Source: Protonemura montana (Eukaryota > Arthropoda > Insecta > Plecoptera > Nemouridae). From it: DNA of 64,000 bases. This document shows, piece after piece, positions 42,588 through 54,291 of the stretch (positions are counted from its first letter, which is position 1; each line of letters begins with the position of its first letter). The stretch lies in assembly GCA_947568835.1 (NCBI GenBank), contig OX387610.1, forward strand, positions 8,705,501 through 8,769,500. Reading direction: 5' to 3'. The notes below the pieces were generated by a model that did not search any database, was not told where the DNA came from, and saw only the letters and a program-made list of their open reading frames with translations. Made by a program: the position numbers and the translations under genes.

Positions 42588-42816
42588 TGATTGATTGATT
42601 ATTGGTTGTTTAGCGACGCACTGTTTGGACAACTGGTTCTGCGGCACTGGTCTAACGGCGTCCATGAATGAGTGGATGATCATGAGGATAATGATGAACC
42701 TAACCTAACCTAGAAATGAGAAGAGGAAACCCGATGCCGGCTTGTAGCCTATTTGTGTCGAAGAGCACCGAGGGGACCACCAGCTTAACGTCTCTTTCGA
42801 AAGACAGTACAACGCA
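42588..42816 (-). mobile_element. 5S-derived SINE, 5'-truncated
   Basis: Begins (as its 3' end) with GATTGATTGATT and TTTAGCGACGCACTGTTT, runs through ACCTAACCTAACCTAG and GAAACCCGATGCCGGC. It stops after AAGACAGTACAACGC. Head and first half are missing. Confidence 0.82.
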
Positions 42817-43460
42817 ATTTAACCTAATAACCATAATTATTATACATATTGTTCAGAAGCTGTTACTAACACCACCCACACCCTCAAACACCCCTCCCCC
42901 CATCCAAAAAAAAACAACACACCACCAAAACCTCAATTCTCAAAATCCAAATCCGTGAATCCAACATCATCCCTTGTAAGCTCAGTGCCTCACTTGACAT
43001 GATCCAATGTAATACACTAAACCCCTCGGTCGAGTAAATGAAGTCAGACGCGTGTTAGCACCCCTAAACCAGCTTCCCTTTGTCAATGATCTCATTGTCA
43101 TCATCTCCATGAACCAGCAGCCACCCTAACCCCCATTCCCCCTTCGATACAGGGTGACTGGGGGTGCGCACGCCCAAAGATATTGTGCCAATTCATTTCT
43201 GGATCAAATAGATTAGTAACTTTGCTCTCTGATGTTTTATTGCGATGTTCAAGGGTGTTTTCTTGTATTGTGTGATGGTTACAGTTTGTGTGCTACTTGG
43301 TAAGTTGGTAGTTATTGGCATTGTTAATGGTAATAGGTGGCAAGTAGTGGTGTTATATCTAGCTTTGTATGATTGCTTTTCTGTTCGGTATATGCTTAAA
43401 TGATGCAATGGTTAGTTCGGTTTAGGCTTTTGCAAATATTGTGACCGATGCAAGTATTGG
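42817..43460. other. Unannotated, C-rich then GT-rich stretch
   Basis: 42860-43160 is C-rich with CCACCC-type words. No gene is recognised. Confidence 0.35.
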
Positions 43461-43464
43461 GAAA

Positions 43465-43562
43465 TTTAGTTGTCCTTTACTTAGCATTCAAAAACTATTT
43501 CAAATAGTTTTTGTTTGATCTAGTACTAAGGATATATCAAGTAGACATGTCTAAAAACTATC
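43465..43562 (+). repeat. Short dispersed repeat copy
   Basis: TAGTTGTCCTTTACTTAGCA, then TTCAAATAGTTTTTGTTTGA, then TAAGGATATATCAAGTAGAC. Also found at 48815-48935 (+), 48438-48505 (-) and 10308-10372 (+). No coding capacity is seen. Confidence 0.5.
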
Positions 43563-45930
43563 ATAATGCCGTTGAGTTTAAAAGTATTAGTCAGATAGAC
43601 CTTTTAATTTAATCAATACTTTCGATAGGGAACCTTCTTTGATTTTCACGGTTCTACTGTTTAGAGATCTGCCACTTCCATCTTAAATCAAGTTCAAGTA
43701 GCAAAGATTGCTAAAACAATTCCACATAAGACCGTGATTTCGGTCTTCGCTTGTGTAAAAACATTTTTGAGAGGTTTGCAAAGTTCATAAATAACAAAAA
43801 AGATAAATTGCATTTTAAATTCAGAATTAAAAAAATTAAATCCCTGTCGCTAGAAGATTTAAAAATTACGGAACTTCATAAATAGCTCCATGAGTTGATA
43901 ACCAATCTCTTTTCAGGATCTAATATAATCAAAGGACGACAAAAAAAAATATAAAATAACCCATCCCCTATTATCTTGTCAAGAAAATAATCTCTTTGCT
44001 TCAATTGCTTCTGGGCAAAAGACTGAGATAAAACGTACTTAAATCTCCCTTGAAAAATCCCGACAACTATAGTCGTGAGCTTACCCCCATTAATCTCATA
44101 AAGTCAACCCCCTAGAAGTGATCGGCTGTTAGGGGTTGTTAATGGGATAAAAAGATGGGATCATACCGTTAGGGACATAGGTTTGATTAGGGTCATCAGA
44201 GTATGATTACAGATATGAACAGCGAAATGAACACACAGTGGCAACGTAAGGTGGCTTAAAGGCTAGATAAAGACGTGATTTGAAATCGACCAAATTGGGT
44301 ACTGCTATGATTGCGATAAATGGAAGTGATAAATGATTTTTTTTCGATTTTATGCTGCCAAAAAAAAGTCTGAAACCATGCTTCAGTTTTGTGGCTTGTT
44401 ATTGGCCAGCTGATAAAGCTTTAAAAAAGCTTACGGTGCTGTCAGTCTTATGAGGTTGGGAAAAAAAGCATCGAGAATTTTGTCGGGAAGGAAGATTATT
44501 CATTTTAGAAGAAAAATAATAAAAATTACTGAAAATTACTTTCGTAGCTTACTTCAAAGAACAAAATATCAAGTCATTGTTCTTACATTTGCTTCTCATA
44601 TTTCTTTATGAAAACATTAAGGTTTTATTAGCACCAAAGAATAAAATTTAATTTTTATTTCGTTAGTTTATTACTTAAGTTTGGAAAAATATTTATTAGT
44701 TTTCTTGTTTTTTCCCCAAAGATTAATATCATTTCTATTCGTTCTTATCAACAAAATTCAAGAAAATCAATCTCTGCCAACCAATTTTCCATTTGCTGCT
44801 AAGTAAATAAAGAACTCGTGTTTATCTCTTGTAAATCCACAAAACTCTTTCTCAAGACGAGTGGTGGTAAAAGAAGATGCAACGGAAGGAAGCATGTTTC
44901 GTGATCGTCAAGACCACGAGAAACGAATCGTACAGCAAATAACACGAATTGATTTAATGAACCGAAACGGTTGTCTCTCGGAGACCAACACGAACACCGC
45001 TTAGTGCAAGGCGAGAAAAACATCCTGTTCTTACAACTAGAACCCATTTCAACTTAAGAATAATAGTGTGAGCTTTTAGCAGTTAGCCATGAGTTCGAAA
45101 CCAGGTAGATAACTTTATTGACAACCACACTTTATGGTAATTGAATGATTTTCATATATTTGAAGATGTTAGCGTTTTCTTTTTCAGTTTACAATAAGTT
45201 TGATTTCTTTGATACGTAAAGAGTGCAGTGATTTGAACGAAAAAAAAAACTGTAAGCAAATGTGAGAAAATTTTCTAATAATGTACATAGACTAATTGAT
45301 TAATTCTCTTCTTCAAATGAAATTCAGTTTAGATGTAACGCGAGCAGCGAAATAATTCGGTATTCCACGCACCGGCTCGAGTTTCCCCTGTTTTGTCTTG
45401 GGCCCTTACTGCCGTTGTAATTGGAAAACAAGATTCCGTCAAACTGCTCTAGTTAATGAATACACTAATCTACCTTTTTAACTCGGTGGGATGGGGACCA
45501 AAAGGGGGCGCTATTTAGCAGCACGCTACTAGCGCCAGTGGCGAAATGGGGGTGCAGGTCGTAAAGTTACATTTAAGTTTCGAAGTGCACTGTACACAGC
45601 AAAATTTTTGATACTGAAATACATTTTTAACGCAGCGATCACATAGATCAACGGACAAACGTTTGTAAAATGTTCAACGATCTTATTCACTGAAGGTGCA
45701 TGGAAACTATCAACCGATCTTGAATGTCAATAAAATTGCATATATTCAAAGTTTGATTCAGATGGAAGATGTGGTTTGCCATGGCACTTAAAATCATTCT
45801 TCATTTGAAGCTTCTGTAATAATTTTGTCACTAAAATGTTTGTGATCATTTTTAAATAGTATTTCAGTTACCCAACGCTGTCACCAAATGTAACTAACTG
45901 TTGCATTGGCTGCAACGGTGCTCTACTTGT
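43563..45930. other. Unannotated AT-rich stretch
   Basis: No supported gene. GC-richer patches lie at 44860-45010 and 45340-45560; the latter holds a CTCF-like motif. Confidence 0.35.
45497..45512 (+). promoter_or_regulatory. CTCF-like motif
   Basis: ACCAAAAGGGGGCGCT matches the metazoan CTCF core (CCASYAGRKGGCRS) except at two positions. It lies in a GC-richer patch. Chance occurrence is possible. Confidence 0.25.
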
Positions 45931-46266
45931 GACAACTGACTCTATGGCACTGGTCTACGGAAAACGTTAAGTTGAGGATGATGATGAACTTAACCTTATC
46001 TAGAATGGAAGAGGGAGAATCTGGTGTCGACACATAGTCTACGTTCCTGTCGAAGTGGACCGAGGGGACCGCAAGCTAAACATCCCTCCGAAAAGACAGT
46101 ACAACTCAAACAACAGGATTCCTCCACAAATCCATGCTATCAAGAGGTTGATAACCAAAGCAAATAAAGTGATTGTACTAACTTAAATCCCTTCAACTTC
46201 ACTCTCGAGGAGAACTGGACGTGTCTGTGATGGTCACCCATCCAATACCTGACCCAGCGCAGCGTC
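45931..46266 (-). mobile_element. 5S-derived SINE, diverged copy
   Basis: Contains TATGGCACTGGTCTA, GATGATGATGAAC, CCTCCACAAATCCATGCTAT, AGAGGTTGATAA and CACCCATCCAATACCTGACC sections. The outermost 3' end and the outer 5S head are lost. It is among the oldest-looking copies. Confidence 0.8.
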
Positions 46267-46939
46267 AAATAGCAAAACTCCACCAATCCTGCAGTCTTTC
46301 CACGCACCCTAGTCACCCTTCCCAGTCCTCACCCTCCGCCGCTGGGCTGGAAAAGCCGCCACGTCGGCCACACCGAAGGCGTTACTCGGCCAGGGAAAGA
46401 AGCCATCAATCACGGCCTACCGTGGCAGCGCAGCGCGTTATCAAGTCAGTACGATTTGATTGAAAGACATTGAATCAAGGAACAGGAAATTGCTTCGAAG
46501 CCAGAGCTGACCTGACCTGCGCTGACACGACCTCTGATCCATTAGCCCCGTGATTATTAACACTCGAAAGAATGTAAACTAAATTATGAGAGAGAAGATC
46601 GATTTGATTCGGTGCGCGAGTTATCAGTGGCGGTGCTTGGTTTCTGGTCCTGAAACTTTCAAGATTTAAACCCATGTAATACTTTGGTTTGACTACCAGA
46701 TTTTCTAGACCAAGCCAATTTTCAGTGTTTTTAAATGGAAGAAACCAATGAAACCTCAGATAAAATTTGCCTAACTATATATTATTTATAAACACATTTT
46801 TGTTTTGTTTTCATCGCTCTAGTTTTACAAACTTTTTTGAACAAGTAAGGGTGTTAGAAATGTTTGATCTAACTTATTTCTGGTTACCTATAAACATACA
46901 ATTCTATAATTGTAAAAAAATACCAAAACGATTATTAAA
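46267..46939. other. Unannotated stretch with GC-rich island
   Basis: 46300-46480 is GC-rich and CpG-rich next to the SINE. No recognisable protein. Confidence 0.35.
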
Positions 46940-47085
46940 ACCGGGTTTCCCCGCCTCCCTTCTATGCTAGGTTCAGTTCATCATCATCCACATCATCAAC
47001 CACTCATTCACCAATGCTATTCGACCAATACCACATAACCCGCTGTCAAAACAGTTCGTCGTTAAACCTCACAAATTAATCAATA
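46940..47085 (+). mobile_element. 5S-derived SINE, 3' fragment
   Basis: Starts at CCGGGTTTCCCCGCCTCCCT and includes CATCATCATCCACATCATC and CTGTCAAAACAGTTCGTCGT, with an AATTAATCAATA tail. The 5' two-thirds are missing. Confidence 0.82.
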
Positions 47086-47189
47086 CCATATTATTAAATA
47101 TATAAAATGCAAGATTTTTCTAAATAATACATCAGTTATTAGATTTCTTCCTTTTTACCCTACAAGAGGGAATAGCTTTTCAGTTTTCA

Positions 47190-47384
47190 CTTTGCTAACA
47201 AACGCCGTGGTGGAGTCTCATTCACCAAGCACCTCTCTCCACCACTGCTGCGTCGCGACGGAGAGCGTCGACGACAACAGCGACGCCGACGTCGACGACG
47301 GAAGAATGATGAAGTGGATTCTAGTTTGTACGTTGCAGAATCGGTTAATTTATCTTCGTCAGCTTCGCACCAGCGCTACACTGG
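47190..47384 (+). other. CpG-rich, exon-like segment
   Basis: Preceded by a pyrimidine-rich acceptor-like AGCTTTTCAG (about 47180). The + frame reads VVESHSPSTSLHHCCVATES, VDDNSDADVDDGRMMKWILV, with an acidic stretch. It contains clustered GTCGAC and CGACG words (47265-47300). It could be an exon or a CpG-rich regulatory patch; no family is recognised. Confidence 0.25.
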
Positions 47385-47620
47385 TGAAAGCTTTCGACTG
47401 TTTCGTGGATAGTCGTGATAGTCACTGTTGGTTAAAGCTTTCGACTGTTTCGTGGGTGGTGGTGATAGTCACTGTTGGTTAAAGCTTTCGACTGTTTCGT
47501 GGGTGGTGGTGATAGTCACTGTTGGTGAAAACTTTCTACTGTTTCGTGGGTGGTGGTGATAGTCACTGTTGGTGAAAGAATCCGACTGTTTCGTGAGTGG
47601 CGGTGATTGTTGGTGAAAAT
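47385..47620. repeat. 47-bp minisatellite, 5 units
   Basis: CTTTCGACTGTTTCGTGG recurs at 47391, 47438, 47485, 47532 and (diverged) 47579, each exactly 47 bases apart. The units also carry GTGATAGTCACTGTTGGT. Confidence 0.92.
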
Positions 47621-48437
47621 TGGTAGTCGCTGTCAGCTTATAATTGGTTGGGGCCTCTGTCCAAAGCTCTGCCGAAGAAGTATGTTCTCTCACTGAACGA
47701 AGTATTTCTAGCAATGTGTAGTTTATATGTTCTGTTTCTCAAAACATTCAGCCTAAGTGAACACTTCCACTATCCGTAATTAAATTTCTTCACTTTGAAA
47801 CATCTAGAAAGGTAGGTGTAAAACCGTACCATACATGAAAATAGTCAGATGAAACGGTTAAATGTAAAAATGCCAAACTTTTACTGTGAATTACCGCAAT
47901 ATTCCCTTTCTGTCTCAGCATCAGCTACATTTTCAGTATTATTAATCTATTTAATAACCCCTTGATCTTAACAGATAGTCGATCATAATTCAACCATCCA
48001 ACCTCACCCAAATGAATTGCAACACACATGAAAAGCCACGACGTAATTTTTGCTCGTTTGTTCCACATTCAACCCCCATGGGACAAGTCGTTGTGCGCAC
48101 AAAGGGGTGCAAGTTTTGAGTGTATCCCAATGATATATGAGTCCAGCGTATGTACTGATGTAGCTCATAGATTTGCTGTTCCCCCCAACTGTCCCTGTGA
48201 TGTGGCGCAAATCCCGAAGGACTTTGCCTCACGGTGTCCCTAAATCCCAAATCCCAAAAACACAATCTGTTGGTCGCGTGTACTGAGGGGGATGGAATTA
48301 TTTTGGTTTGTGATCACTGAAAGAGATAATGATGATTTTTTGAGATAATATTTAACTGTCGCTTTTGATTGAGGTCTGCATGATTTCATAGATTTTCGGG
48401 TTTTAGAAAGATAATGGTATATACGGTTGGGAAGGAA
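47621..48437. other. Unannotated stretch with a GC-richer, stop-poor patch
   Basis: 47995-48260 is open on both strands (three overlapping frames) but no reading looks like a known protein. Confidence 0.3.
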
Positions 48438-48935
48438 GTTGTTAAATAAAAACTATTTAAACTGGATTTTAAATGCTAAATGAAGAACAACTAAATTTAC
48501 CAACGTTCCGTTACTTGTACCTGTTACTTTACCAAGAGTGAAAGCAGTCCTGACAATTTTTCGATAACAAAAGAACCACAAAAAGAGCAATTACCTAGTT
48601 CAAGCATCCTAAATGCATCTGACAAAAATAATCAAGGTCAATAATTATAAAACGAGCTTACTTTTCTTATTAGGAACACTACTACCCCGTGCATTGCAAG
48701 AGTTTGCAATTTAAATCAGATTTCACAAAACATATTTGGTATTGTCGAAAATATGACCACCGAAAAATTGGCGTTTTTTTTACAACCTTACCAATTACGC
48801 GTGTGGAAAATAAGGTTGGAAAATTTAGTTGTCCTTTACTTAGCATTCAAAACCCAGTTCAAAGATTTTTTGTCAAAACTAGTGCTAAAGTTAGATAAAG
48901 TAGACATGAGTCTACAAGTTATAAAAAGGGAGGTG
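48438..48935. repeat. Inverted pair of a short dispersed repeat
   Basis: 48438-48505 (-) and 48815-48935 (+) are inverted copies sharing AAATTTAGTTGTCCTTTACT (TTCTTCATT in the first), TTAGCATT and AACCCAGTTCAAA. The roughly 300-base centre holds the foldback-family flank GTGCATTGCAAGAGTTTGCA at 48690. The whole may be one inverted-repeat element. Confidence 0.45.
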
Positions 48936-49033
48936 TTATATTCGGATTTTAAAAGGCTCTCACTTGCAATTGAAGTGGTCGCTTTGCTCAATTTGATATC
49001 ATACCGACCTCAGTAAGTTAAAAAAAAATATTT

Positions 49034-49160
49034 TGGAGGTTAGTCTTAACTAGAGCAACCGGAGGTTACGATGGAAATAGAAGTATGATTGACTGTGGCC
49101 ATGGAGATGACTCTTTTAACTGGCAGTTATCTTTTTAAACAGACATTGAAAAACTAGCCC
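49034..49160 (-). mobile_element. Miniature inverted-repeat element, inverted copy of 35116 family
   Basis: GGAGGTTACGATGGAAATAG, TGGCCATGGAGATGACTC, CAGTTATCTTTTTAAACAG and AAAACTAGCCCT match the reverse complement of 35116-35225. The outer left end is shortened. Confidence 0.55.
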
Positions 49161-49839
49161 TGAATATTTTTGCGAAATCGATAACACAGATGTTTATCAC
49201 TGTAATCCGTTAGAAATTGAAGAGAAAATAGAAAGACAAGCGAACACGATTATAATCATGATTGAAATTAATTCGTTTCAGTGTCGGTAAAAAAATGCAT
49301 CTCAATCAAACTTTTTTTTGCTCATTTTTCTTGGCATTTTTGGGCCACGCTTTGTATGAACTTGTATATCTCGAGACGTACTGCAGTCTATCATCGAACT
49401 AAGTGGCCGACCATACCTTGAATTACCCACGTCTTGCAATTTTACTTGCAATTATGGGTGCGAATTTTCGGTTTACTTTAAAATGATGATGAATTCGCCA
49501 GAGAATTTCCTTTTTGATTTCGATGATGAATAGTGTTTTTTTTTTTTCTTTTGGGGAAAGGGACCTGGATAGAGGTGTCTGAGAGAATGCCAATTCGCTG
49601 ACATGTTAAATCATTTATAATTGAGTGAGACTACTTTCAAAATGAATTGTATAGTGATACATTGATCGGTATAATGACCCAAGAGTTTTGATTGATAGCA
49701 AACACGAGTTCAAGCTTTTATAAATAACGTGCTTTGTGCAAATCTAACATAATTTTACAGCTTTGGTGAGAGCTAAATTTATGCAGAAACAACATTCCAA
49801 TAAGAATATTATAGAAACTAGATCGGAAATATCATTGAG
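49161..49839. other. Unannotated AT-rich stretch
   Basis: Nothing supported. Confidence 0.4.
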
Positions 49840-50065
49840 GTTATAGGTATAGTCGGAGAGTCAACGATAAGTTGCATTTTTGCTGACGAGCAAACGATCC
49901 GGCAACATTCGGTAACGGTAGGTGACACCCGATGGCGCTTGCAGCTGACCTTTTTAAAAAACCTCTACAATTACTCAAAATATCGATACATCAATCATTG
50001 AGGTTAGCATTAATAAAGGTTATATGAGCGAAAACCAGCGTCAAATGCGAGTAATCTGGTAGAAA
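49840..50065 (+). repeat. Dispersed repeat family (about 250 bp), copy
   Basis: GATGGCGCTTGCAGCTGACC, CTCAAAATATCGATACATCA, ATCATTGAGGTTAGCATTAA match copies at 10795, 15800, 42350 and 61900. GAGGTTATAGGTATAGTCGG near its start matches the corresponding part inside the inverted-repeat element at 10671. Confidence 0.7.
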
Positions 50066-50720
50066 TAACTAGATAAAATGTATAAACACTCAAAACCAAG
50101 TTATAGCATCCCCCATTTTATATTTCGGAAAGACAGTTAAACATTAACGCCAAGGTAGTGGTGATACACACCAATAACTAAAACTTATCGCTAAATAGAA
50201 ATCGTTTCTCACGTCTACAATATAAATTTCTTCTAATCCTATACAATTTCGATCTTTATATGTACTTTTACAATTCAAACCCTTACTTACTAATTCCCAT
50301 TTCCCAAATCCCTGACATAAGTTACCAACTAAGCTTATTTAAGCTTAACATACCTAAATTACATATGTTACCATTCATCCCCACATCTAAACTCATCTTC
50401 ATAAAACAACCCCTAAACAAACCATGGGAAATATACCCGAAATAATCCACTCTAACAGCCCATAGATTCGCTGACTCGATACAACCAATAAAGCATCCCT
50501 GATAAAAACACCATGCTCTTTTCCACCACCCTTAATCCTCTACGCAATACGCACTACAACGCGTTTCCCTCCCACCTTTTGTGCGTTTATTCAGGGGAGG
50601 CGTTACACAGCGTTAGAGGCTTACCTTATTTATATTCACTATCAGAAAATATCGGTGACTATCATTAAATAACACGAAACATCCGATTGTCAGTAGTGAT
50701 TTTGATATTGCGGTTGGCTG
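50066..50720. other. Unannotated AT-rich stretch
   Basis: Nothing supported. Confidence 0.4.
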
Positions 50721-50753
50721 TTTTTGTTTTTAGGGAGGTGTTTTTATAGGAAG

Positions 50754-51011
50754 ATGATGAAGGAGATTGGTTTCCGTGATCTATATGGGGAGATCAATAG
50801 AGAGTTCATGGGAAAAATAGATCATCGACTTTTTGATCAGATTGAGTGCGATGGCGAGATTTTGATAAACATCTGGTTCACACGATTGAGCGCCATGAGT
50901 AATCTACTTTCCTATGATGTTTTGCTGTGCATGGTCAAGATTGGTATGGGATCTGCGGTGAATTATGAAGAGATAATAGTCAGGTTTGCGTGCAAATGTG
51001 AACAGTTTTAG
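50754..51011 (+). CDS. Hypothetical ORF or exon (85 codons)
   Basis: ATG frame MMKEIGFRDLYGEINREF to VRFACKCEQF, ending in TAG. Composition is protein-like (balanced charged, aromatic and aliphatic residues). Two acceptor-like sequences (TTTTTGTTTTTAG and GTTTTTATAG) lie just upstream, so it could be an internal or last exon. The overlapping +1 frame (50986-51186) also stays open and protein-like, so a decayed longer gene with a frameshift is possible. No domain is recognised. Confidence 0.25.
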   Translation: MMKEIGFRDLYGEINREFMGKIDHRLFDQIECDGEILINIWFTRLSAMSNLLSYDVLLCMVKIGMGSAVNYEEIIVRFACKCEQF

Positions 51012-51189
51012 TGCCAAGAAATTAAAATGTGGAATTGAGACTAGGAAAGTGTTGATTTACTTTGGCTTGAAAGAGATTTGTACCAATATTGGCTTTTTAG
51101 AGTTATTGTTTAGGATTGTCAAGAAGAAATATAGTGGAATTTGCATTTGCAATTTGCTTTTTTTTTCTTTACCTTTGGCTTTCTGAGAC

Positions 51190-53955
51190 CCAATTTCACC
51201 AACGTCGAGCAAACACCGGTTTAAATTAGGTTTAAAAAACACAACAATTTTTCTTGAAGAACATAATTTTACAAATACACCAAAAAAATATCGAAATTTA
51301 AGTAAAATTTTACATTTAATAGTCAAGGACGTAAGCTGTTCTGTCACATTAAACAAATTTAATTTCGCTGCTGTCAATATTTTACATTTATGCTAATCAA
51401 CGTTAAAAATGTTTTACTGGCCAATGAAACTCCAAATTTCAAACCGCTCTCTGAAAATAGCATCGGACAAAACTGTAATGTAAAAAAAAAAATCGAATTA
51501 GACTCAGTAGTAAAAACAATATTTTTGTCATTATTCGTGTGTTTTAGAAATCTTATTGCTTTTCATTAGCAAAATACCATTAATTTAGAGAAAATCAGAT
51601 CTTGAGCCTGAACCCAATTTAGCCAAATGTTGGTGAAATCGGCAATAAATGCGGCAAATTTAAGTAAATCAATTCGGAAAAAAAATGGTCCAGAACTCTG
51701 ACCTTTCTGAACACATAAAACTGTTATCTTCACTCATAATTCAATAGAATCATTCAATAAAATAAAAATTCCCGCCAACAACACTAACCATTTGTAATCA
51801 AAGCAGTCAGAATATATTTCAATAACTTCGACGAAAAGATAAATCAATTAAAACACTCATTGATAAGAAACCGAGCGGATGTTCGACCAAGATATGGGTA
51901 ACCCCTGAATGACCCTTCTGTCCACGCAAGGACTCCTCTCCATCTTAGGGCGGCTATCTTAAAGTCTGACCTCACTTCCTGCCGGGGTCAACAGCTGCTG
52001 GAGCAGAGGATATGGGGCTGCAAGACAGCATCTCCGGTTTAAAATCGATAAAAATAGATTGCTATGAATCGTTTTGATTGATTGGTTTGGGAATTGGATA
52101 ATAACTGGTCATGTTTCTCTTTGCCGCTTTAGTCACAGCTTGTTATCGATAAAGTAAACAAGCCCTTTGGGTGTTTGTAAAATACATTAAGTTGTAATGA
52201 TATGTTTTTGCCTTTAAATCCCTTTTTAGAAAATGTTTTCCAAACAAAATAAATTACGAATTAAGGTGAAAATCTCACTAAACTTTTAAATTGCTAATTC
52301 TAGAAATTATTAAGAAAACTGTTGATTATAATTAACTCTATTTGTCTAGCATAAATGAGTAAACCTCGCCCAAATGTATCTGAAATGAAAATAACTCCCA
52401 ATTTTCAGCAACTTCATTACAGTTGCAATCATTTCATTTTGTACTTCATTGTAGAACGCATCATGTCCTAGTTCTAAAAAAGGCGGTACAGCTCGCAGTC
52501 AATAAAGACCGAAGATAAGGACCTTCCTATAGAAGATGAAGCAACCTTTGACCCATCTTAGATGCCCGGTTGCACCCATGGTTGCACCCGTCGTCGTACG
52601 AGATGAGTGACGCAAACGTGATGCATTTTCACGCTTAGACGATGACGTCAAACAGTTGACTTTTGTGACTGTTTAACGACGCGATGAAAAGAGTCGTCTA
52701 GCAAAACTTTTTGCGAGCGTCCTTTTTTTTCTGAAACCACAGCAAAGAGGTATTTTACCTTAATGGTATTTAAAAATAAAATCATTTGGAAGTGTATGGT
52801 TACTATGTGTTTATATTTAAAAAGTAGGTATAATGCGTAAAAATCCTAGTAATTAATTTGTACATTGCTAAGACTTAATTTAGTAATTAATTTGGAATGT
52901 AATTTAGACAAAATTTTGACATCGCTTCCTTAGAAAGAAAAAGAAAAAAATTACAGAAGCAAGACAAAATGTGGCCCATTATTCTATAAAATTATTTAAG
53001 ATATCTATAATACATACAAATTTCTCTAAAATATGGGGAAATTAACAAATTTACCGGTCTGCACATTAACTTCACATATACTTTCTCAAAACTTGGTAAA
53101 AAAATACACTGGGGTATTAAATATATAATCAAGAGCCTGAGAAAATTTATTTTATAAACAAATTTGACAAAAAACGAGGAAAATGTTGGTTACTTTTAAT
53201 CCAACTCAGAAACCCGAGCATAATTTGCGTTGCAATTCAAGGAACCGAATTAAAAACCACATTTATCCGAAGCGCAAAATCCTTTTTGATGTTTTCCTCA
53301 ATTAAAACGAGATAAAATTAGAAGCGATCGACCGCCTCTTTTCATCTTTTTAATATACAACAACAACAAAAAATCGACGAGAAATAACAACTCGTGGATA
53401 GAAAATTTAATTTCACATCTGAGTTCATTAAAAATAACTGGAATACATAATTTTGTTATCTGTACAATTGCCACACTGGCATGTAATTACCAACGGGTCA
53501 ATTAATTTAAATCCAATAAAGTTACGCAATCAATATCATCATTTGTAATCAGCCTCTCAAGCGTTATCAAAGCTTAGCAATAATAATGCTTGGCCAGTCT
53601 CGGCTTCAGCGCTTCCAACTCAACATGGGTCACAGATCTGAATTAAATGTACGTCAAGCCACCATCATTATTCGCTGCTCATGTTAAGTATAATTATTTT
53701 TAAATTGCTTGATGAAAGATTTCTTTTTCCCCATCATATTGGTGCTGACCAATTAGAGAATTTGGATCCTTTCTGCATTCTCTTTTTACTGATCCGTAAT
53801 TATAACCATGACAAAGATAATTAATGAATTGTGTAAGAACAATTGCGGAAATGACTTCTCTAGAAACCGATACAGTCCCGTGGAAATGAGGAAGCTATTA
53901 TTCAAAATGCATGCTGATTAAAAGAGAACAATACGATTTTTTTTCGTTATACCTT
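51190..53955. other. Unannotated AT-rich stretch
   Basis: No supported gene. 52555-52705 is GC-richer and has inverted ends (TAGACGA at about 52637, TCGTCTA at about 52692, with TCAAACAGT and ACTGTTTAACG inside), a possible small hairpin element. Confidence 0.35.
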
Positions 53956-53958
53956 TGT

Positions 53959-54291
53959 TTATTGTGTTTAACGACGCACTGTTTTGACAACGGGTCCTAG
54001 TAGCACTGGTCTAGTGGCGTCGGTGAATGATTAGATGATTATGAACCTAACCTAGCCTAGAACGGTGTAGGGGAAACCCGGTGCCGGCACGTCGCCATAC
54101 TCTTGTCGAATAGCACCAAGGGGACCACCAGCTTAACGTCTCTTCCGAGGGACGGTAAAACGCGAACAACAGGATTCTTCCACAAATCTAAGCTGTCGAG
54201 AGGTTGATAAGCAAGGCGAATGAAGTTGCTGTATTTACTTTCATCCCTCCAACCTCTCTTCCGAACAAAGCTGGTCATGTGTATGATCGTT
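53959..54291 (-). mobile_element. 5S-derived SINE, head truncated
   Basis: Shows the 3' end GTTTAACGACGCACTGTTTT, CCTAACCTAGCCTAGAACGG, GAAACCCGGTGCCGGCACG, GTCGAGAGGTTGATAAGCAA. It breaks off inside the head after GGTCATGTGTATGATCG. Confidence 0.87.

Noticed and set aside
42690..42715. Telomere-like CCTAACCTAACC
   Set aside because: It is part of the SINE body in every copy, only two or three units long.
47995..48260. Coding gene from overlapping open frames
   Set aside because: Three frames on two strands are open at once; none resembles a known protein, so the lack of stops is better explained by local GC content.
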